The notes: generated by a model from the letters alone, not told the origin. Positions 17,374 to 25,718 are shown, counted from the first letter of the stretch. The stretch: DNA of 64,000 nt from Blastochloris sulfoviridis (GCF_008630065.1 NZ_VWPL01000002.1:124001-188000); one strand, 5' to 3'. Made by a program: numbers and translations.

Positions 17374-18552
17374 ATGGATCCGATCCGCAACCCTTACGCT
17401 CCAGGTGCGGGAACCCCGCCGCCGGAACTGGCGGGACGAAGCGAAGTGCTCACCGCTGGAACCGTGGCTTTGAAGAGGATTGCCTCGGGGCGCCCATCAC
17501 AAAGCTTGATCCTGGTCGGCCTTCGCGGCGTCGGAAAGACGGTTCTCTTGAACAAGTTGAGGGATACGGCCGACGAGATAGGTTTCAAATCTGCATTTAT
17601 CGAGGCGCATGAGGGGAAGTCTTTACCAGAATTGATTGTCCCAAGTTTGCGTTCGATTCTTTATTATCTGAGTATAAAGGAAAATGCGAAGGAGAAGGCT
17701 AGGCGCGGCCTGCGGGCGCTTAAGGGGTTTTTGGGGAATATCAATATCAAGATAGGAGACTTCGAGGTTGGGTTGAGCGTGGACCCTGAGAGGGGTCTCG
17801 CCGATAGCGGGAACTTGGAGTCTGACCTTCCTGATCTAATTGCTGCTATTGGAGAAGCGGCGAAGGATGGCGAGACGCCGGTTGTTTTGCTGGTCGATGA
17901 ACTGCAATACCTATCTCCGGCGGAATTCAGCGCCTTGATCATGTCCATACATCGCGTCAACCAGCGCGATTTGCCGCTTGTTATGGTTGGAGCTGGGCTT
18001 CCCCAAATTCATGGACTGGCCGGGACGTCCAAATCATATGCCGAACGGCTGTTTCGATTTCCTGAAATTGGTGCACTGGAGCGACAGGACGCCATTGCAG
18101 CAATTGCCAATCCGGCCACAGCTGAAGACGTCTATTTCGAGGACGAAGCGATCGAACGAATTCTGCAGGTGACCGAGCGCTACCCGTATTTTCTTCAGCA
18201 GTGGGCTTATGAAGCGTGGAATGCGTCCGAGTCGTCGAGAATTTCGCTCGGTACGGTCGATGTTGCGACCCGCATGGCCATAAGGGAACTCGACAGAAGC
18301 TTTTTCAAGGTTCGGTTTGACCGGTGCACGCCGTCCGAGAAAAAATATATGAGGGCTTTGGCCGAATTTGGACATGGAAAACACCGTTCCGGCGATGTAG
18401 CAGAGAAACTCGGTGTAAAGGTAACGTCGGTGGCACCAACACGCAGTGCACTTATCAAGAAGGGAATGATCTACTCGCCATCTCATGGCGACACCGCTTT
18501 CACGGTCCCGTTGTTCGATGATTACATGCGACGAGTTATGCCGCTCGGCTGA
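17374..18552 (+). CDS. AAA-type ATP-binding protein with C-terminal winged helix, horizontally acquired
   Basis: The 392-residue protein has an AAA/ORC-STAND type P-loop: Walker A GLRGVGKT (49-56), Walker B VVLLVDEL (170-177), and a sensor-like LVMVGAGLPQI near 205. After the ATPase core comes a helical lid (ERYPYFLQQWAYEAW), and the last 80 residues (KKYMRALAEFGHGKHRSGDVAEKLGVK) look like a winged helix. This is the layout of archaeal-ATPase-like and STAND-type proteins that act as switches. Codon use is less GC-biased than in neighbouring genes, which points to transfer. It sits between zapA and the candidate 6S RNA gene, an interval normally without a gene. No partner gene is adjacent, so a solitary regulator, mobile-element or defence role all remain open. 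Confidence 0.8.
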   Translation: MDPIRNPYAPGAGTPPPELAGRSEVLTAGTVALKRIASGRPSQSLILVGLRGVGKTVLLNKLRDTADEIGFKSAFIEAHEGKSLPELIVPSLRSILYYLSIKENAKEKARRGLRALKGFLGNINIKIGDFEVGLSVDPERGLADSGNLESDLPDLIAAIGEAAKDGETPVVLLVDELQYLSPAEFSALIMSIHRVNQRDLPLVMVGAGLPQIHGLAGTSKSYAERLFRFPEIGALERQDAIAAIANPATAEDVYFEDEAIERILQVTERYPYFLQQWAYEAWNASESSRISLGTVDVATRMAIRELDRSFFKVRFDRCTPSEKKYMRALAEFGHGKHRSGDVAEKLGVKVTSVAPTRSALIKKGMIYSPSHGDTAFTVPLFDDYMRRVMPLG

Positions 18553-18643
18553 GGAGGTGCTTGCATCTGTTTGGGATGCCAAGCCATCGCTGAAGCGTTG
18601 AGGAAATCGTTCGCTGCCCCTTCCTGTCCGTCCCCCGAAGCCC

Positions 18644-18776
18644 TAGATTCAAACAGCGGGGCTGCGGGGCGCGTCTTGGAGACACGTATCCCCGGGGCCT
18701 TATCGATCCGAACGGGAGCTGTCCCTGTCCGGACCCCTGGGTCCAGGCACACGGCGCCCACCTACGCTGTAGGTTT
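18644..18776 (+). ncRNA. ssrS: Candidate 6S RNA (ssrS), boundaries approximate
   Basis: Across proteobacteria the 6S RNA gene lies directly upstream of fau, downstream of zapA, and this is that place. The gap has no gene but strong secondary structure. A closing helix pairs GGGCGCGT (about 18675) with ACGGCGCCC (about 18750). Inside lie CGCGTCT-TGG-AGACACG and GGACCC-CT-GGGTCC hairpins. A TTCCTG-N17-TAGATT promoter-like pair is at 18621-18649. An ACCTAC-GCT-GTAGGT hairpin with TT ends it at 18760-18776. The predicted length, about 120 bases, is shorter than usual 6S RNA, so the 5' end may lie further left. 6S RNA binds the sigma-70 polymerase holoenzyme. Confidence 0.5.
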
Positions 18777-18826
18777 CCCGGGATCGATACTCCGACGGCC
18801 ATCGCGGCTCCGCGCTTCATCCATCC

Positions 18827-19450
18827 ATGTCACTGCCTCATTTTCCGCCGCCCGGCGCCTTGCCACCCCCGTTCGCCGACAAGCCGAGCCTGCGGCGGGA
18901 GGCGCTCGCGCGCTGCACCGGGCTGGAGGCGGCCGCGCGCGCGGCCGCCGCCGCAGCCGTGGTGGCGCGGGGGCTCGATGCGGCCATGCTGGCCGCCGCG
19001 GGGCAGGCGGTGGCGCTGTTTGCCAGCCTGCCGAAGGAGATCGACACCATTCCGCTGGCCCGGGCGCTCGACGCCGCGGGCCGCGCGCTCGCGCTGCCGG
19101 CGGTGATCGCGCCGGATGCGCCGCTGGAATTTCGCCGCTGGCGGCCGGGCGAGGCGCTGGTACGCGGGCCGATGGGGGTGCCCGAGCCCGCGGCCGAGGC
19201 CTGTGTGGTGGTGCCGGCGCTGATCTTCGTGCCGCTCACCGCCTTCGACCGGCGTGGCTTCCGCATCGGCTATGGCGGCGGTTATTATGACCGCACGCTC
19301 GGGGCGCTGGAGAAAACCGGCCGGCCGGTTGCGGTCGGTCTGGCCTTCGCCGTACAGGAGGTGGCCCGGGTTCCCGACCAGCCGCACGATATCCGGCTCG
19401 ACAGGATCGTCACCGAGCGCGAAACCATCGATTGCCGGAGTGCGAGCTGA
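18827..19450 (+). CDS. fau: 5-formyltetrahydrofolate cyclo-ligase
   Basis: The enzyme converts 5-formyltetrahydrofolate and ATP to 5,10-methenyltetrahydrofolate. The 207-residue protein has the family signatures: the N-terminal basic helix (LRREALARCTGLEAAARA), LFASLPKEIDT, VPALIFVPLTAFDRRGFRIGYGGGYYDRTL and GLAFAVQEVARVPDQPHDIRLDRIVTE. FRIGYGGGYYD is the ATP/folate loop. The stop overlaps the start of the downstream phosphoesterase (TGATG), showing translational coupling. The fau symbol is used for bacterial genes downstream of 6S RNA (ygfA in E. coli). Confidence 0.95.
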   Translation: MSLPHFPPPGALPPPFADKPSLRREALARCTGLEAAARAAAAAAVVARGLDAAMLAAAGQAVALFASLPKEIDTIPLARALDAAGRALALPAVIAPDAPLEFRRWRPGEALVRGPMGVPEPAAEACVVVPALIFVPLTAFDRRGFRIGYGGGYYDRTLGALEKTGRPVAVGLAFAVQEVARVPDQPHDIRLDRIVTERETIDCRSAS

Positions 19451-20286
19451 TGCGGGTGCTGTTCGTGGGGGACGTGGTCGGCCGCGCCGGGCGCCACGCG
19501 GTGACCCACCATCTGCCGCGGCTGGTGACCGAGTGGAAGCTCGACGCCGTGATCGTCAATGGCGAGAATGCCGCCGGCGGCTTCGGTATCACCGAGGCGA
19601 TCTACAACGACCTGATCGAGGCCGGCGCCGACGCGGTGACGTTGGGCAACCACGCCTGGGACCAGAAGGAGGCGCTGGTGTTCATCGAGCGCGCCCCCCG
19701 GCTGCTGCGTCCGATCAACTATCCGCCCGGCACCCCCGGGCGCGGCGCCAACCTGGTCACCACCCGCACCGGCCTGCGGCTCTTGGTGATGAATGTCATG
19801 GGCCGGGTGTTCATGGATCCGCTGGACGATCCGTTCTCTGCGGTCGACCGCGAGGTGGCCGCCTGCCCGCTCGGCCGGGCGTGCGACGCCATCGTCGTCG
19901 ATTTCCACGCCGAGGCGACCAGCGAGAAGCAGGCCTTCGCCTATCTGCTCGACGGCCGGGTAAGCGTGGTCGCCGGCACCCACACCCATGTGCCGACCGC
20001 CGACCACCGCGTGCTGCCGGGCGGCACCGCCTTCATGACCGATGTCGGCATGACCGGCGATTACGATTCAGTGATCGGCATGGACAAGACCGAACCGCTG
20101 CAGCGGTTCGTACGAAAGATTCAGTCGGCGCGCTTCGAGGCGGCGACGGGACCGGCCACGCTGTGCGGCCTGGCGGTGGAGCTCGACGCGCGCACCGGCC
20201 TTGCGCGCATGGTGGCGCCGGTGCGGATCGGCGGCCGGCTCGATCCGGTGGTGCCGGCCGGCTGGCTGCCGGCGCCGTCGGCCTGA
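19450..20286 (+). CDS. TIGR00282 family metallophosphoesterase (YmdB-like)
   Basis: This 278-residue protein is a two-metal phosphoesterase. Metal-ligand motifs are in order: LFVGDVVGRAGR, IVNGENAAGGFGI, TLGNHAWDQKE, VDFHAEATSEKQ and GTHTHVPTADHR, with FMTDVGMTG near the end. The Bacillus relative YmdB hydrolyses cyclic nucleotides and affects RNA turnover and biofilm formation; the same activity here is inference. The ATG at 19450 overlaps the fau stop, so it is the second gene of a fau operon, a common alphaproteobacterial pairing. Confidence 0.93.
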   Translation: MRVLFVGDVVGRAGRHAVTHHLPRLVTEWKLDAVIVNGENAAGGFGITEAIYNDLIEAGADAVTLGNHAWDQKEALVFIERAPRLLRPINYPPGTPGRGANLVTTRTGLRLLVMNVMGRVFMDPLDDPFSAVDREVAACPLGRACDAIVVDFHAEATSEKQAFAYLLDGRVSVVAGTHTHVPTADHRVLPGGTAFMTDVGMTGDYDSVIGMDKTEPLQRFVRKIQSARFEAATGPATLCGLAVELDARTGLARMVAPVRIGGRLDPVVPAGWLPAPSA

Positions 20287-20458
20287 GGGCGGCAAGATCG
20301 CGCATCCTCCGGCGGCCCCGGCCGAGGTCACAATGCGACCTTGCCGTACCTATATGGGACGCGGATCCGGCCCGGCGGACCGGATGGTTTCCGATTTGGA
20401 AATCGGTGCGCGCCGAGACTGGAGGCCGGAGACGGCGTCCGGCCGGTCAGGCCTTCGA

Positions 20459-20550
20459 GCCGTATTCCGATCGCCGCAAATCCCGCTTCCGAACAAGGGG
20501 TTTTCGGCGAGACCGTTTCCGGGATCCCGAAGGGATCGACAGGAAACCGA
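20459..20550 (+). repeat. Dispersed repeat, family C
   Basis: This copy reads CCGTATTCCGATCGCCG..., then a loop, TTTTCGGCGAGACCG, then GGATCCCGAAGGGATCGAC and GGAAACCG. It matches the copy at 24786-24884 over most of its length, and an inverted copy at about 38456-38545. Confidence 0.75.
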
Positions 20551-20597
20551 GTGAGCGGGCCGCGCCGGATGAGGCGGAGGCGGGAGCGTGTGCCGAT

Positions 20598-20690
20598 CCG
20601 ATCGAACCGGGCGAACGCTCCAAGCCTTTGAATTTGTCGTATTCTTTTCCGCAAGACCGGTATCCAGGTTTGCGGAGGATGCTTGAGAGG
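20598..20690 (+). repeat. Dispersed repeat, family B
   Basis: GATCCGATCGAACCGG...CTCCAAGCCTTTGAATTTGTCG...TTCCGCAAGACCGGTATCCAGGTTTGCGG...ATGCT resembles 23663-23752 in the same orientation. It also resembles 49552-49620 and 60191-60330 in the opposite orientation. Confidence 0.7.
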
Positions 20691-20703
20691 CGGAGCGGTC
20701 GGG

Positions 20704-21363
20704 ATGACAGAGATGGACGTGTCGGCCAAGATCGAGCCGCCCGCGGCAGACGCGGGGGCCATGCCGATCAGCCAGGTGCTGCGCACCGTCGGCGAGCAGG
20801 CCGAGGGTGAGACCCTGACCATCGGCGACATCGTCGAGGCGCTCGGCGACCGGGCGATGGCCATCCTGCTGATCCTGTTCTGCCTGCCGAACTGCGTGCC
20901 GGTGCCGCCCGGTGTCGGGCTGGTGTTCGGCTTTCCGATGCTTCTGGTCGCCATGCAGATGGTGATGGGGCGCCACAAGCCGTGGCTGCCGGCGGCGGTG
21001 CTCAATCGGCGGTTCAAGGTGAAGGACTATATTCGGCTGATTGACGTGGCCGAGCCGCGCCTGCGCAAGGTCGAGTCGGTTCTCAAGCCGCGCTACACCT
21101 TCCTGTTCTCGGATGCGGCCGACCGGCTGATGGGCGCGTTCTTCGTGCTGGCCGCCATTTCGGTGATCCTGCCGCTGCCGGGCAGCAATTTTCCCCCGGC
21201 GATCGCGTCTGTCCTGATGTCGCTGGCGATGCTGGAGGAGGACGGCGTGGTGCTGACGGTCGGCCTGACCATCGGCAGTCTCGGCCTCATCTACACCACG
21301 CTGGTCGGCGGTGCGGTGGCCTGGGCGGCGGTGGCCGCCTCCCGCAGCGTGCTGGGCATGTGA
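20704..21363 (+). CDS. exoD: ExoD family exopolysaccharide synthesis membrane protein
   Basis: ExoD proteins are inner-membrane proteins first linked to exopolysaccharide synthesis and alkali tolerance in Sinorhizobium. The 219-residue protein has a cytoplasmic N-terminus (ISQVLRTVGEQAEGETLTIGDIVEALGDRA). The conserved hairpin ILLILFCLPNCVPVPPGVGL follows, then three or four more hydrophobic segments, including VILPLPGSNFPPAIASVLMSL. The ATG at 20704 has GGAG about 9 bases upstream; a second ATG is three codons further on. The exact biochemical role is not known. It stands alone, behind two dispersed repeats. Confidence 0.9.
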   Translation: MTEMDVSAKIEPPAADAGAMPISQVLRTVGEQAEGETLTIGDIVEALGDRAMAILLILFCLPNCVPVPPGVGLVFGFPMLLVAMQMVMGRHKPWLPAAVLNRRFKVKDYIRLIDVAEPRLRKVESVLKPRYTFLFSDAADRLMGAFFVLAAISVILPLPGSNFPPAIASVLMSLAMLEEDGVVLTVGLTIGSLGLIYTTLVGGAVAWAAVAASRSVLGM

Positions 21364-21610
21364 GATATCTCGCGGCCCCGATCAGCCAATCCCGAATCGC
21401 ATTGCTGCGGTACGACCGCGGTCCTGATGATGGCCGAGCCTGATGCGGATCGAGCCTGATGCGGGCCGAGCTGAATGGGCCGGACGGGCGCTCGCGGCCC
21501 GCTGGCGTGCCGAAAACGGCAAAACCTTCCACTTCGGCGGAGCGAGGCGCCGCCGGCAGGCAACAAGATATCGCGGCGCGGCCTCGGGGGAGCCGCGCCG
21601 CTGACTGTCT

Positions 21611-22099
21611 TTACAGAAGGACCGACAGGAACTTGAGAATAAGATAGAAAAGGATGCAGCCGACGAAGCCGCTGCCGAAACCGAGCGCCCGCTCGCGCCA
21701 GATGTCCAGGATGGACGGCGCCCCGATCGTCTCGCGGAACGTGTTGGTGTCGAGAACAGCGATATTTTCCAGCGCCGCCGTTTCCTGCGTCAGCTCCGGT
21801 TTCGCCTGCTGGAGATCCTTGATTTGACTGAGCGCGAGGGCGAGTTCCGCCTGCTGCTGCTCGGTCTGACGACGGAGCTCGGCAAGCTGGTTCAGCGTGG
21901 TTTCCGCGTTCGCGCGTGCCTGTTCGATCGCATCGAAGCGACCCTTCAGGCTCTCATTGGTGAAGGTCTGGTCCTCCCTGAACAGGCGGAAGTTCGGAGC
22001 AACCTGGGCAATCGCGGTCTGGAATCCGCGGAAATAGCCCTGGAACCCGCGAAACAGCAGGCCTGTGACAATATTTTCAAAACCAGAAGTGGCAGCCAT
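21611..22099 (-). CDS. Hypothetical protein: coiled coil with C-terminal membrane anchor
   Basis: The 162-residue protein is not recognised. Residues 1-40 are mixed hydrophobic and aromatic (FENIVTGLLFRGFQGYFRGF). Residues 55-115 form a Gln/Glu/Ala-rich coiled coil (ETTLNQLAELRRQTEQQQAEL). The last 25 residues (FGSGFVGCILFYLILKFLSVLL) are one clear transmembrane helix ending at the C-terminus, so it is probably tail-anchored. The ATG at 22099 was chosen over an upstream in-frame ATG because it has a purine-rich GGGGGA upstream. It diverges from yebC. Confidence 0.7.
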   Translation of the reverse strand: MAATSGFENIVTGLLFRGFQGYFRGFQTAIAQVAPNFRLFREDQTFTNESLKGRFDAIEQARANAETTLNQLAELRRQTEQQQAELALALSQIKDLQQAKPELTQETAALENIAVLDTNTFRETIGAPSILDIWRERALGFGSGFVGCILFYLILKFLSVLL

Positions 22100-22369
22100 G
22101 GCAGCGTCCCCCGTTTGCTGCGTGTTGCGGCGCAACAGTCGCATCCGCGCGGACGATAGTGCCTTGAAACATCCGCGCGTGGAAGTCGCTTGCGAAAAGT
22201 CGTTGTGTTTTCGGCGAAAGTTTGGATCAACGAACCCGTTGGCTGAGGCGGATGGGCGGCGAATCGCCGCTTTCTTTATTTTCGCGCTTTGCCACGCTAT
22301 AGCGAGCCCTTTCCACGATGGTAGATCGGCGCTGCCTGTGCAGCGCCGTCCTCAGGCTTCGAGTTAGCC

Positions 22370-23116
22370 ATGGCCGGACATTCGCAATTCAAGAACATCA
22401 TGCATCGCAAGGGGCGCCAGGATGCGATGCGCTCCAAGCTGTTCAGCAAGCTGGCCCGCGAAATCACGGTGTCAGCCAAGCTTGGCCTGCCCGACCCCAC
22501 GATGAACGCCCGCCTGCGGGCCGCCATCCTGGCCGCGCGCGCCGAAAACATGCCCAAGGACAATATCGAGCGCGCCATCAAGAAGGCGATGGGCAATGAC
22601 GGCGAGAATTTCGACGAGATCCGCTACGAGGGCTACGGCCCCGGCGGCGTCGCGGTCATCGTCGAGGCGCTGACCGACAACCGCAACCGCACCGCCTCCG
22701 AGGTGCGCTCCTATTTCACCAAGCATGGCGGCAACCTCGCCGAGACCGGCGCGGTGTCCTTCATGTTCGACCGCGTCGGCGTGGTCGAATTCGACGCCGA
22801 AAAGGCCGGCGCCGAGGCCATGCTGGAGGCGGCGATCGATGCCGGCGCCGACGACGTGGTGTCCTCCGACGACGGCCACGAGATCTATTGCGGCGGCGAT
22901 GCCCTGGCGGCGGTGTCCAAGGCGCTGGAGGCGCGCTTCGGCGAGCCGCGCAAGGCGGCGCTGGTGTGGAAGCCCCAGACCTCCGTGGCCGTCGACGACG
23001 AAGCTGGCGAGAAGCTGATTCGGCTGATCGAGACGCTCGAAGACAATGACGACGTGCAGCACGTCTATTCGAACTTCGAGGTGTCCGACGCGCTGATGGC
23101 CAAGATGGGCTCCTGA
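22370..23116 (+). CDS. yebC: YebC/PmpR family DNA-binding transcriptional regulator
   Basis: The 248-residue protein is a full-length YebC/TACO1-like protein: [19 protein letters not shown] at the N-terminus, [24 protein letters not shown], then [28 protein letters not shown] and [18 protein letters not shown]. Members have been described both as transcriptional regulators and as factors that relieve ribosome stalling at proline stretches, so the working role is open. It is often followed by ruvC; here it is not. A TATAGC -10-like element lies near 22298. Confidence 0.96.
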   Translation: MAGHSQFKNIMHRKGRQDAMRSKLFSKLAREITVSAKLGLPDPTMNARLRAAILAARAENMPKDNIERAIKKAMGNDGENFDEIRYEGYGPGGVAVIVEALTDNRNRTASEVRSYFTKHGGNLAETGAVSFMFDRVGVVEFDAEKAGAEAMLEAAIDAGADDVVSSDDGHEIYCGGDALAAVSKALEARFGEPRKAALVWKPQTSVAVDDEAGEKLIRLIETLEDNDDVQHVYSNFEVSDALMAKMGS

Positions 23117-23851
23117 TCCGCAAGGGATTTTTCGGCAATCCGCACGGGGCCCGAAGGCCCGACCGGCCGGAAGCCGCAGGGCAGGGAAGCGCCCTTGATT
23201 CGGGCCTGCCCTGATCGGGTGCCTGGTCCAAGGCCCCGCCCGGCCGGCTTTCGCCAGCCCGCGCGCCCGGCGGGCTGGCACATCGCTGCCTGCCGCTGGC
23301 CCGATGTCAGCCTTCGGAACGTGCACGGGGCGCGCGTGCCCAGCCAATAGGCAAATCCGCGCGGAAAGCGCCGATCGCGGGCAGGCCGGGCGGGTCGGGG
23401 CGCATGCGGCAGCAGGAGAGCGGCATCGGCGGCGGCGGGCCTGCGCCCGCCAGCAGAGGCGTGTGCCCCGTCCGCGCTCGCATCCCGACACCACCAGACT
23501 CGCCCGCAACGACCTTGCAGGCGCCCGCCGGGCGTCGGACACTGCGTACGGATTGCGGCCCGGAGGCCGCCGTCCGGCTCCGGCGCGTCTGGCGTTCTTT
23601 CCGGCCGCGCCGGGGAAGGAGGTCTGCTGCGGACGGGCGTCCGCTTTGGAGCGTCATCCGATTCGACCGCACCGGATCGGACGCGCCTCAAGTCTTTGAT
23701 CCGGCGCACTCTCGTCCGCAAAAGCGGTATCTACTTCTGCGGAAAATGCTCTAGATCCCATGGTTTCCGGGCACCTCGTGATCCGGGAGCACGCCCAACG
23801 AGCCGCCGCCGAACGGCGGCGTGAAGACGTCACAGAGACAGGAACATCGCG
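23117..23851. other. 735-bp intergenic region without a supported gene
   Basis: A strong hairpin lies at 23253-23279 (10-bp arms GCCAGCCCGC and complement), a possible yebC terminator. A family B repeat is at about 23663-23752. A short piece resembling family C (GGTTTCCGGGCACC) is at about 23762. Open frames on both strands have no family resemblance, no credible ribosome-binding sites and Arg/Ala/Pro-rich translations typical of non-coding GC-rich DNA. A decayed gene cannot be excluded. Confidence 0.55.
23663..23752 (+). repeat. Dispersed repeat, family B
   Basis: The element ATTCGACCGCACCGGATCGG...CCTCAAGTCTTTGATCC...CTCTCGTCCGCAAAAGCGG...CTTCTGCGGAAAATGCTCT is a close relative of the copies at 20598-20690, 49552-49620 and 60191-60330. 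The GTCCGCAAAAGCGG...TCTGCGGA part is a palindrome. Confidence 0.75.
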
Positions 23852-24757
23852 ATGAAACGAAGCCTAATCGCCGCCGCCATGGGTCTCGCTTTGGTGGCCG
23901 CTCCGGCCGGGGCCGAGGAATTGACCGGCACGCTGAAGAAGATCAAGGAGCTCGGAACCATCACCATCGGCCACCGCGACTCGTCGATCCCGTTCTCCTA
24001 TTACGACGACCGGCAGCAGGTGATCGGCTATGCGATGGACCTGTGCTACCGCATCGTCGATGCGGTGAGGGATGAGCTGAAGCTGCCCGACCTCAAGGTC
24101 GTGCTCAACCCGGTCACCTCGGCGACCCGCATCCCGCTGATGGCCAACGGCACCATCGATCTCGAGTGCGGCTCGACCACCAACAACCTGGAGCGCCAGA
24201 AGCAGGTGGGCTTCACCATCACCCACTTCGTCACCGCCAACCGCTTCGTCTCCAAGAAGGCGAACAACCTCAAGACGCTCGACGACCTCAAGGGCAAGAC
24301 CATCGTCTCGACGTCCGGCACCGCCAACATCAAGCAGATCAACCAGATCAACGCCGAGCGGAACCTCGGCATGACCATCCTGGCGGCCAAGGACCACGCC
24401 GAGGGCTTCCTGATGATGGAAACCGACCGCGCCGCCGCCTTCGTGATGGACGACATCCTGCTCTACGGCCTGGCCGCGAACTCCAAGGCGCCGAACGACT
24501 ATGTGATCTCCGCCGATGCGCTGTCGGTGGAGCCCTACGGCATCATGCTCCGCCGCGACGATCCGCAGTTCAAGGCCGTCGTCGACAAGGCGATGATCAA
24601 CACCTACACGTCAGGCGCCATCGAGCCGATCTACAAGAAGTGGTTCCTCGCCCCGATCCCGCCGCGGGGCGTCAATCTCAACCTGCCCATGAGCGAGGCG
24701 TTCGCCAAGGTGGTCGCCAACCCCACCGATTCGGGCGATCCTGCCGCCTACAAGTGA
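23852..24757 (+). CDS. gltI: Glutamate/aspartate-type ABC transporter periplasmic binding protein
   Basis: This is the solute-binding protein of the importer encoded next to it. The 301-residue protein has a signal peptide (MKRSLIAAAMGLALVAAPAGA, cut before EELT). The family 3 binding-protein fold follows: ITIGHRDSSIPFSYYDDRQQVIGYAMDL near the N-terminus, LECGSTTNNLERQKQVGFT, and KTIVSTSGTANIKQINQIN. Ligand-contact residues typical of acidic amino-acid binders (Arg in GHRDSSIPFSY and in NNLERQ) are present. GltI specificity is an inference from overall likeness. An AGGA site precedes ATG 23852. The family C repeat at 24786-24884 separates it from the permease genes. Confidence 0.92.
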   Translation: MKRSLIAAAMGLALVAAPAGAEELTGTLKKIKELGTITIGHRDSSIPFSYYDDRQQVIGYAMDLCYRIVDAVRDELKLPDLKVVLNPVTSATRIPLMANGTIDLECGSTTNNLERQKQVGFTITHFVTANRFVSKKANNLKTLDDLKGKTIVSTSGTANIKQINQINAERNLGMTILAAKDHAEGFLMMETDRAAAFVMDDILLYGLAANSKAPNDYVISADALSVEPYGIMLRRDDPQFKAVVDKAMINTYTSGAIEPIYKKWFLAPIPPRGVNLNLPMSEAFAKVVANPTDSGDPAAYK

Positions 24758-24785
24758 TGCGGTGCCCGGCTGATCAAGCCGGAGA

Positions 24786-24884
24786 ACCGTATTCCGATCG
24801 CCGAAAGATCCTCATCGGTTGAAGGATCTTTCGGCGAGACCGGTTCCGGTATCCCGAAGGGATCAACCGGAAACCGTGTGGTGC
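24786..24884 (+). repeat. Dispersed repeat, family C, forming a hairpin between gltI and gltJ
   Basis: It contains the perfect 12-bp inverted repeat CCGAAAGATCCT (24801-24812) and AGGATCTTTCGG (24823-24834), loop 10 bases, flanked by CCGTATTCCGATCG and GGTTCCGGTATCCCGAAGGGATCAACCGGAAACCG. Its relatives are at 20459-20550 and about 38456-38545. Within the operon it could protect the gltI transcript or reduce read-through to gltJKL, as REP hairpins do elsewhere (inference). Confidence 0.7.
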
Positions 24885-24973
24885 GGCATCCGGCCTGAAG
24901 AGCCGGCGTTGCAGGCGACGATCCGGCGCCAGGGCCAGCCCCGGCGCCACTCGCAAGGGCGGGAGTGAGGCGC

Positions 24974-25711
24974 GTGAACTATCATTGGAACTGGGCGATC
25001 TTCTGGGAGCCGTCGCCGGAAGGCTGGGGCAGCTATGCCGACATGCTGATGTCGGGGCTCTATTGGACGCTCGCCACCTCGATCGCCGCCTGGATCATGG
25101 CGCTGGTGCTCGGCGTCATCGTCGGCGTGCTGCGCACCATGCCCTACCGGATCCCGGCCGCGTTTGCCTACGCCTATGTCGAGCTGTTTCGGAACATCCC
25201 GCTTCTGGTGCAGATGTTCTTGTGGTTCTTCGTGATGCCGGAGCTGGTGCCGGAGGATTTCGGCCGCTGGCTCAAGCAGATGCCCAACGCGCCGTTCTAT
25301 ACGGCGGTGATCAGCCTCGGCTTCTTCACCTCGGCGCGCGTCGCCGAGCAGGTGCGCGCCGGCGTCGATGCGCTGCCGCGCGGCCAGAGGATGGCCGGCA
25401 CCGCGCTCGGCCTGACGCTGACCCAGGTCTATCGCTACGTGCTGATGCCGATGGTGTTTCGCATCATCCTGCCGCCGCTGACATCGGAGTTCCTCAACTG
25501 CATCAAGAATTCCTCGGTGGCGCTGACCATCGGCCTGATGGAGCTCACCGCCCGCGCCCGCTCGATGCAGGAATTCTCCTTCCAGGTGTTCGAGGCCTTC
25601 ACCGCGGCGACGCTGCTCTATGTCGCCATCAATCTGGTCGTGACGTTCGGCATGCGCTGGCTGGAGAAGTCGGTGGCGGTGCCGGGCTATATCGGCTCAA
25701 GCCGGACGTGA
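24974..25711 (+). CDS. gltJ: Glutamate/aspartate ABC transporter permease GltJ
   Basis: One of the two inner-membrane permeases of the acidic amino-acid importer. The 245-residue protein begins MNYHWNWAIFW, matching the GltJ N-terminus, and has five or six hydrophobic helices. The permease EAA loop is EQVRAGVDALPRGQRMAGTALGLTLTQVYRYVLMP. The GTG at 24974 was chosen for that N-terminal match and the GAGG 6 bases upstream; another in-frame GTG lies at 24965. The spacing to gltK is 7 bases. Confidence 0.92.
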   Translation: MNYHWNWAIFWEPSPEGWGSYADMLMSGLYWTLATSIAAWIMALVLGVIVGVLRTMPYRIPAAFAYAYVELFRNIPLLVQMFLWFFVMPELVPEDFGRWLKQMPNAPFYTAVISLGFFTSARVAEQVRAGVDALPRGQRMAGTALGLTLTQVYRYVLMPMVFRIILPPLTSEFLNCIKNSSVALTIGLMELTARARSMQEFSFQVFEAFTAATLLYVAINLVVTFGMRWLEKSVAVPGYIGSSRT

Positions 25712-25718
25712 GGCGCCG

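Larger units (their letters stand above)
20287..20703. other. Intergenic region made largely of dispersed repeats
   Basis: It holds a family C element (about 20459-20550) and a family B element (about 20598-20690) back to back upstream of exoD. Between 20290 and 20458 nothing specific was recognised. The exoD promoter must lie in or beside these repeats. Confidence 0.65.

Noticed and set aside
23117-23851. ruvC or another gene remnant after yebC
   Set aside because: No frame in either direction shows RuvC motifs or any recognisable family segment.
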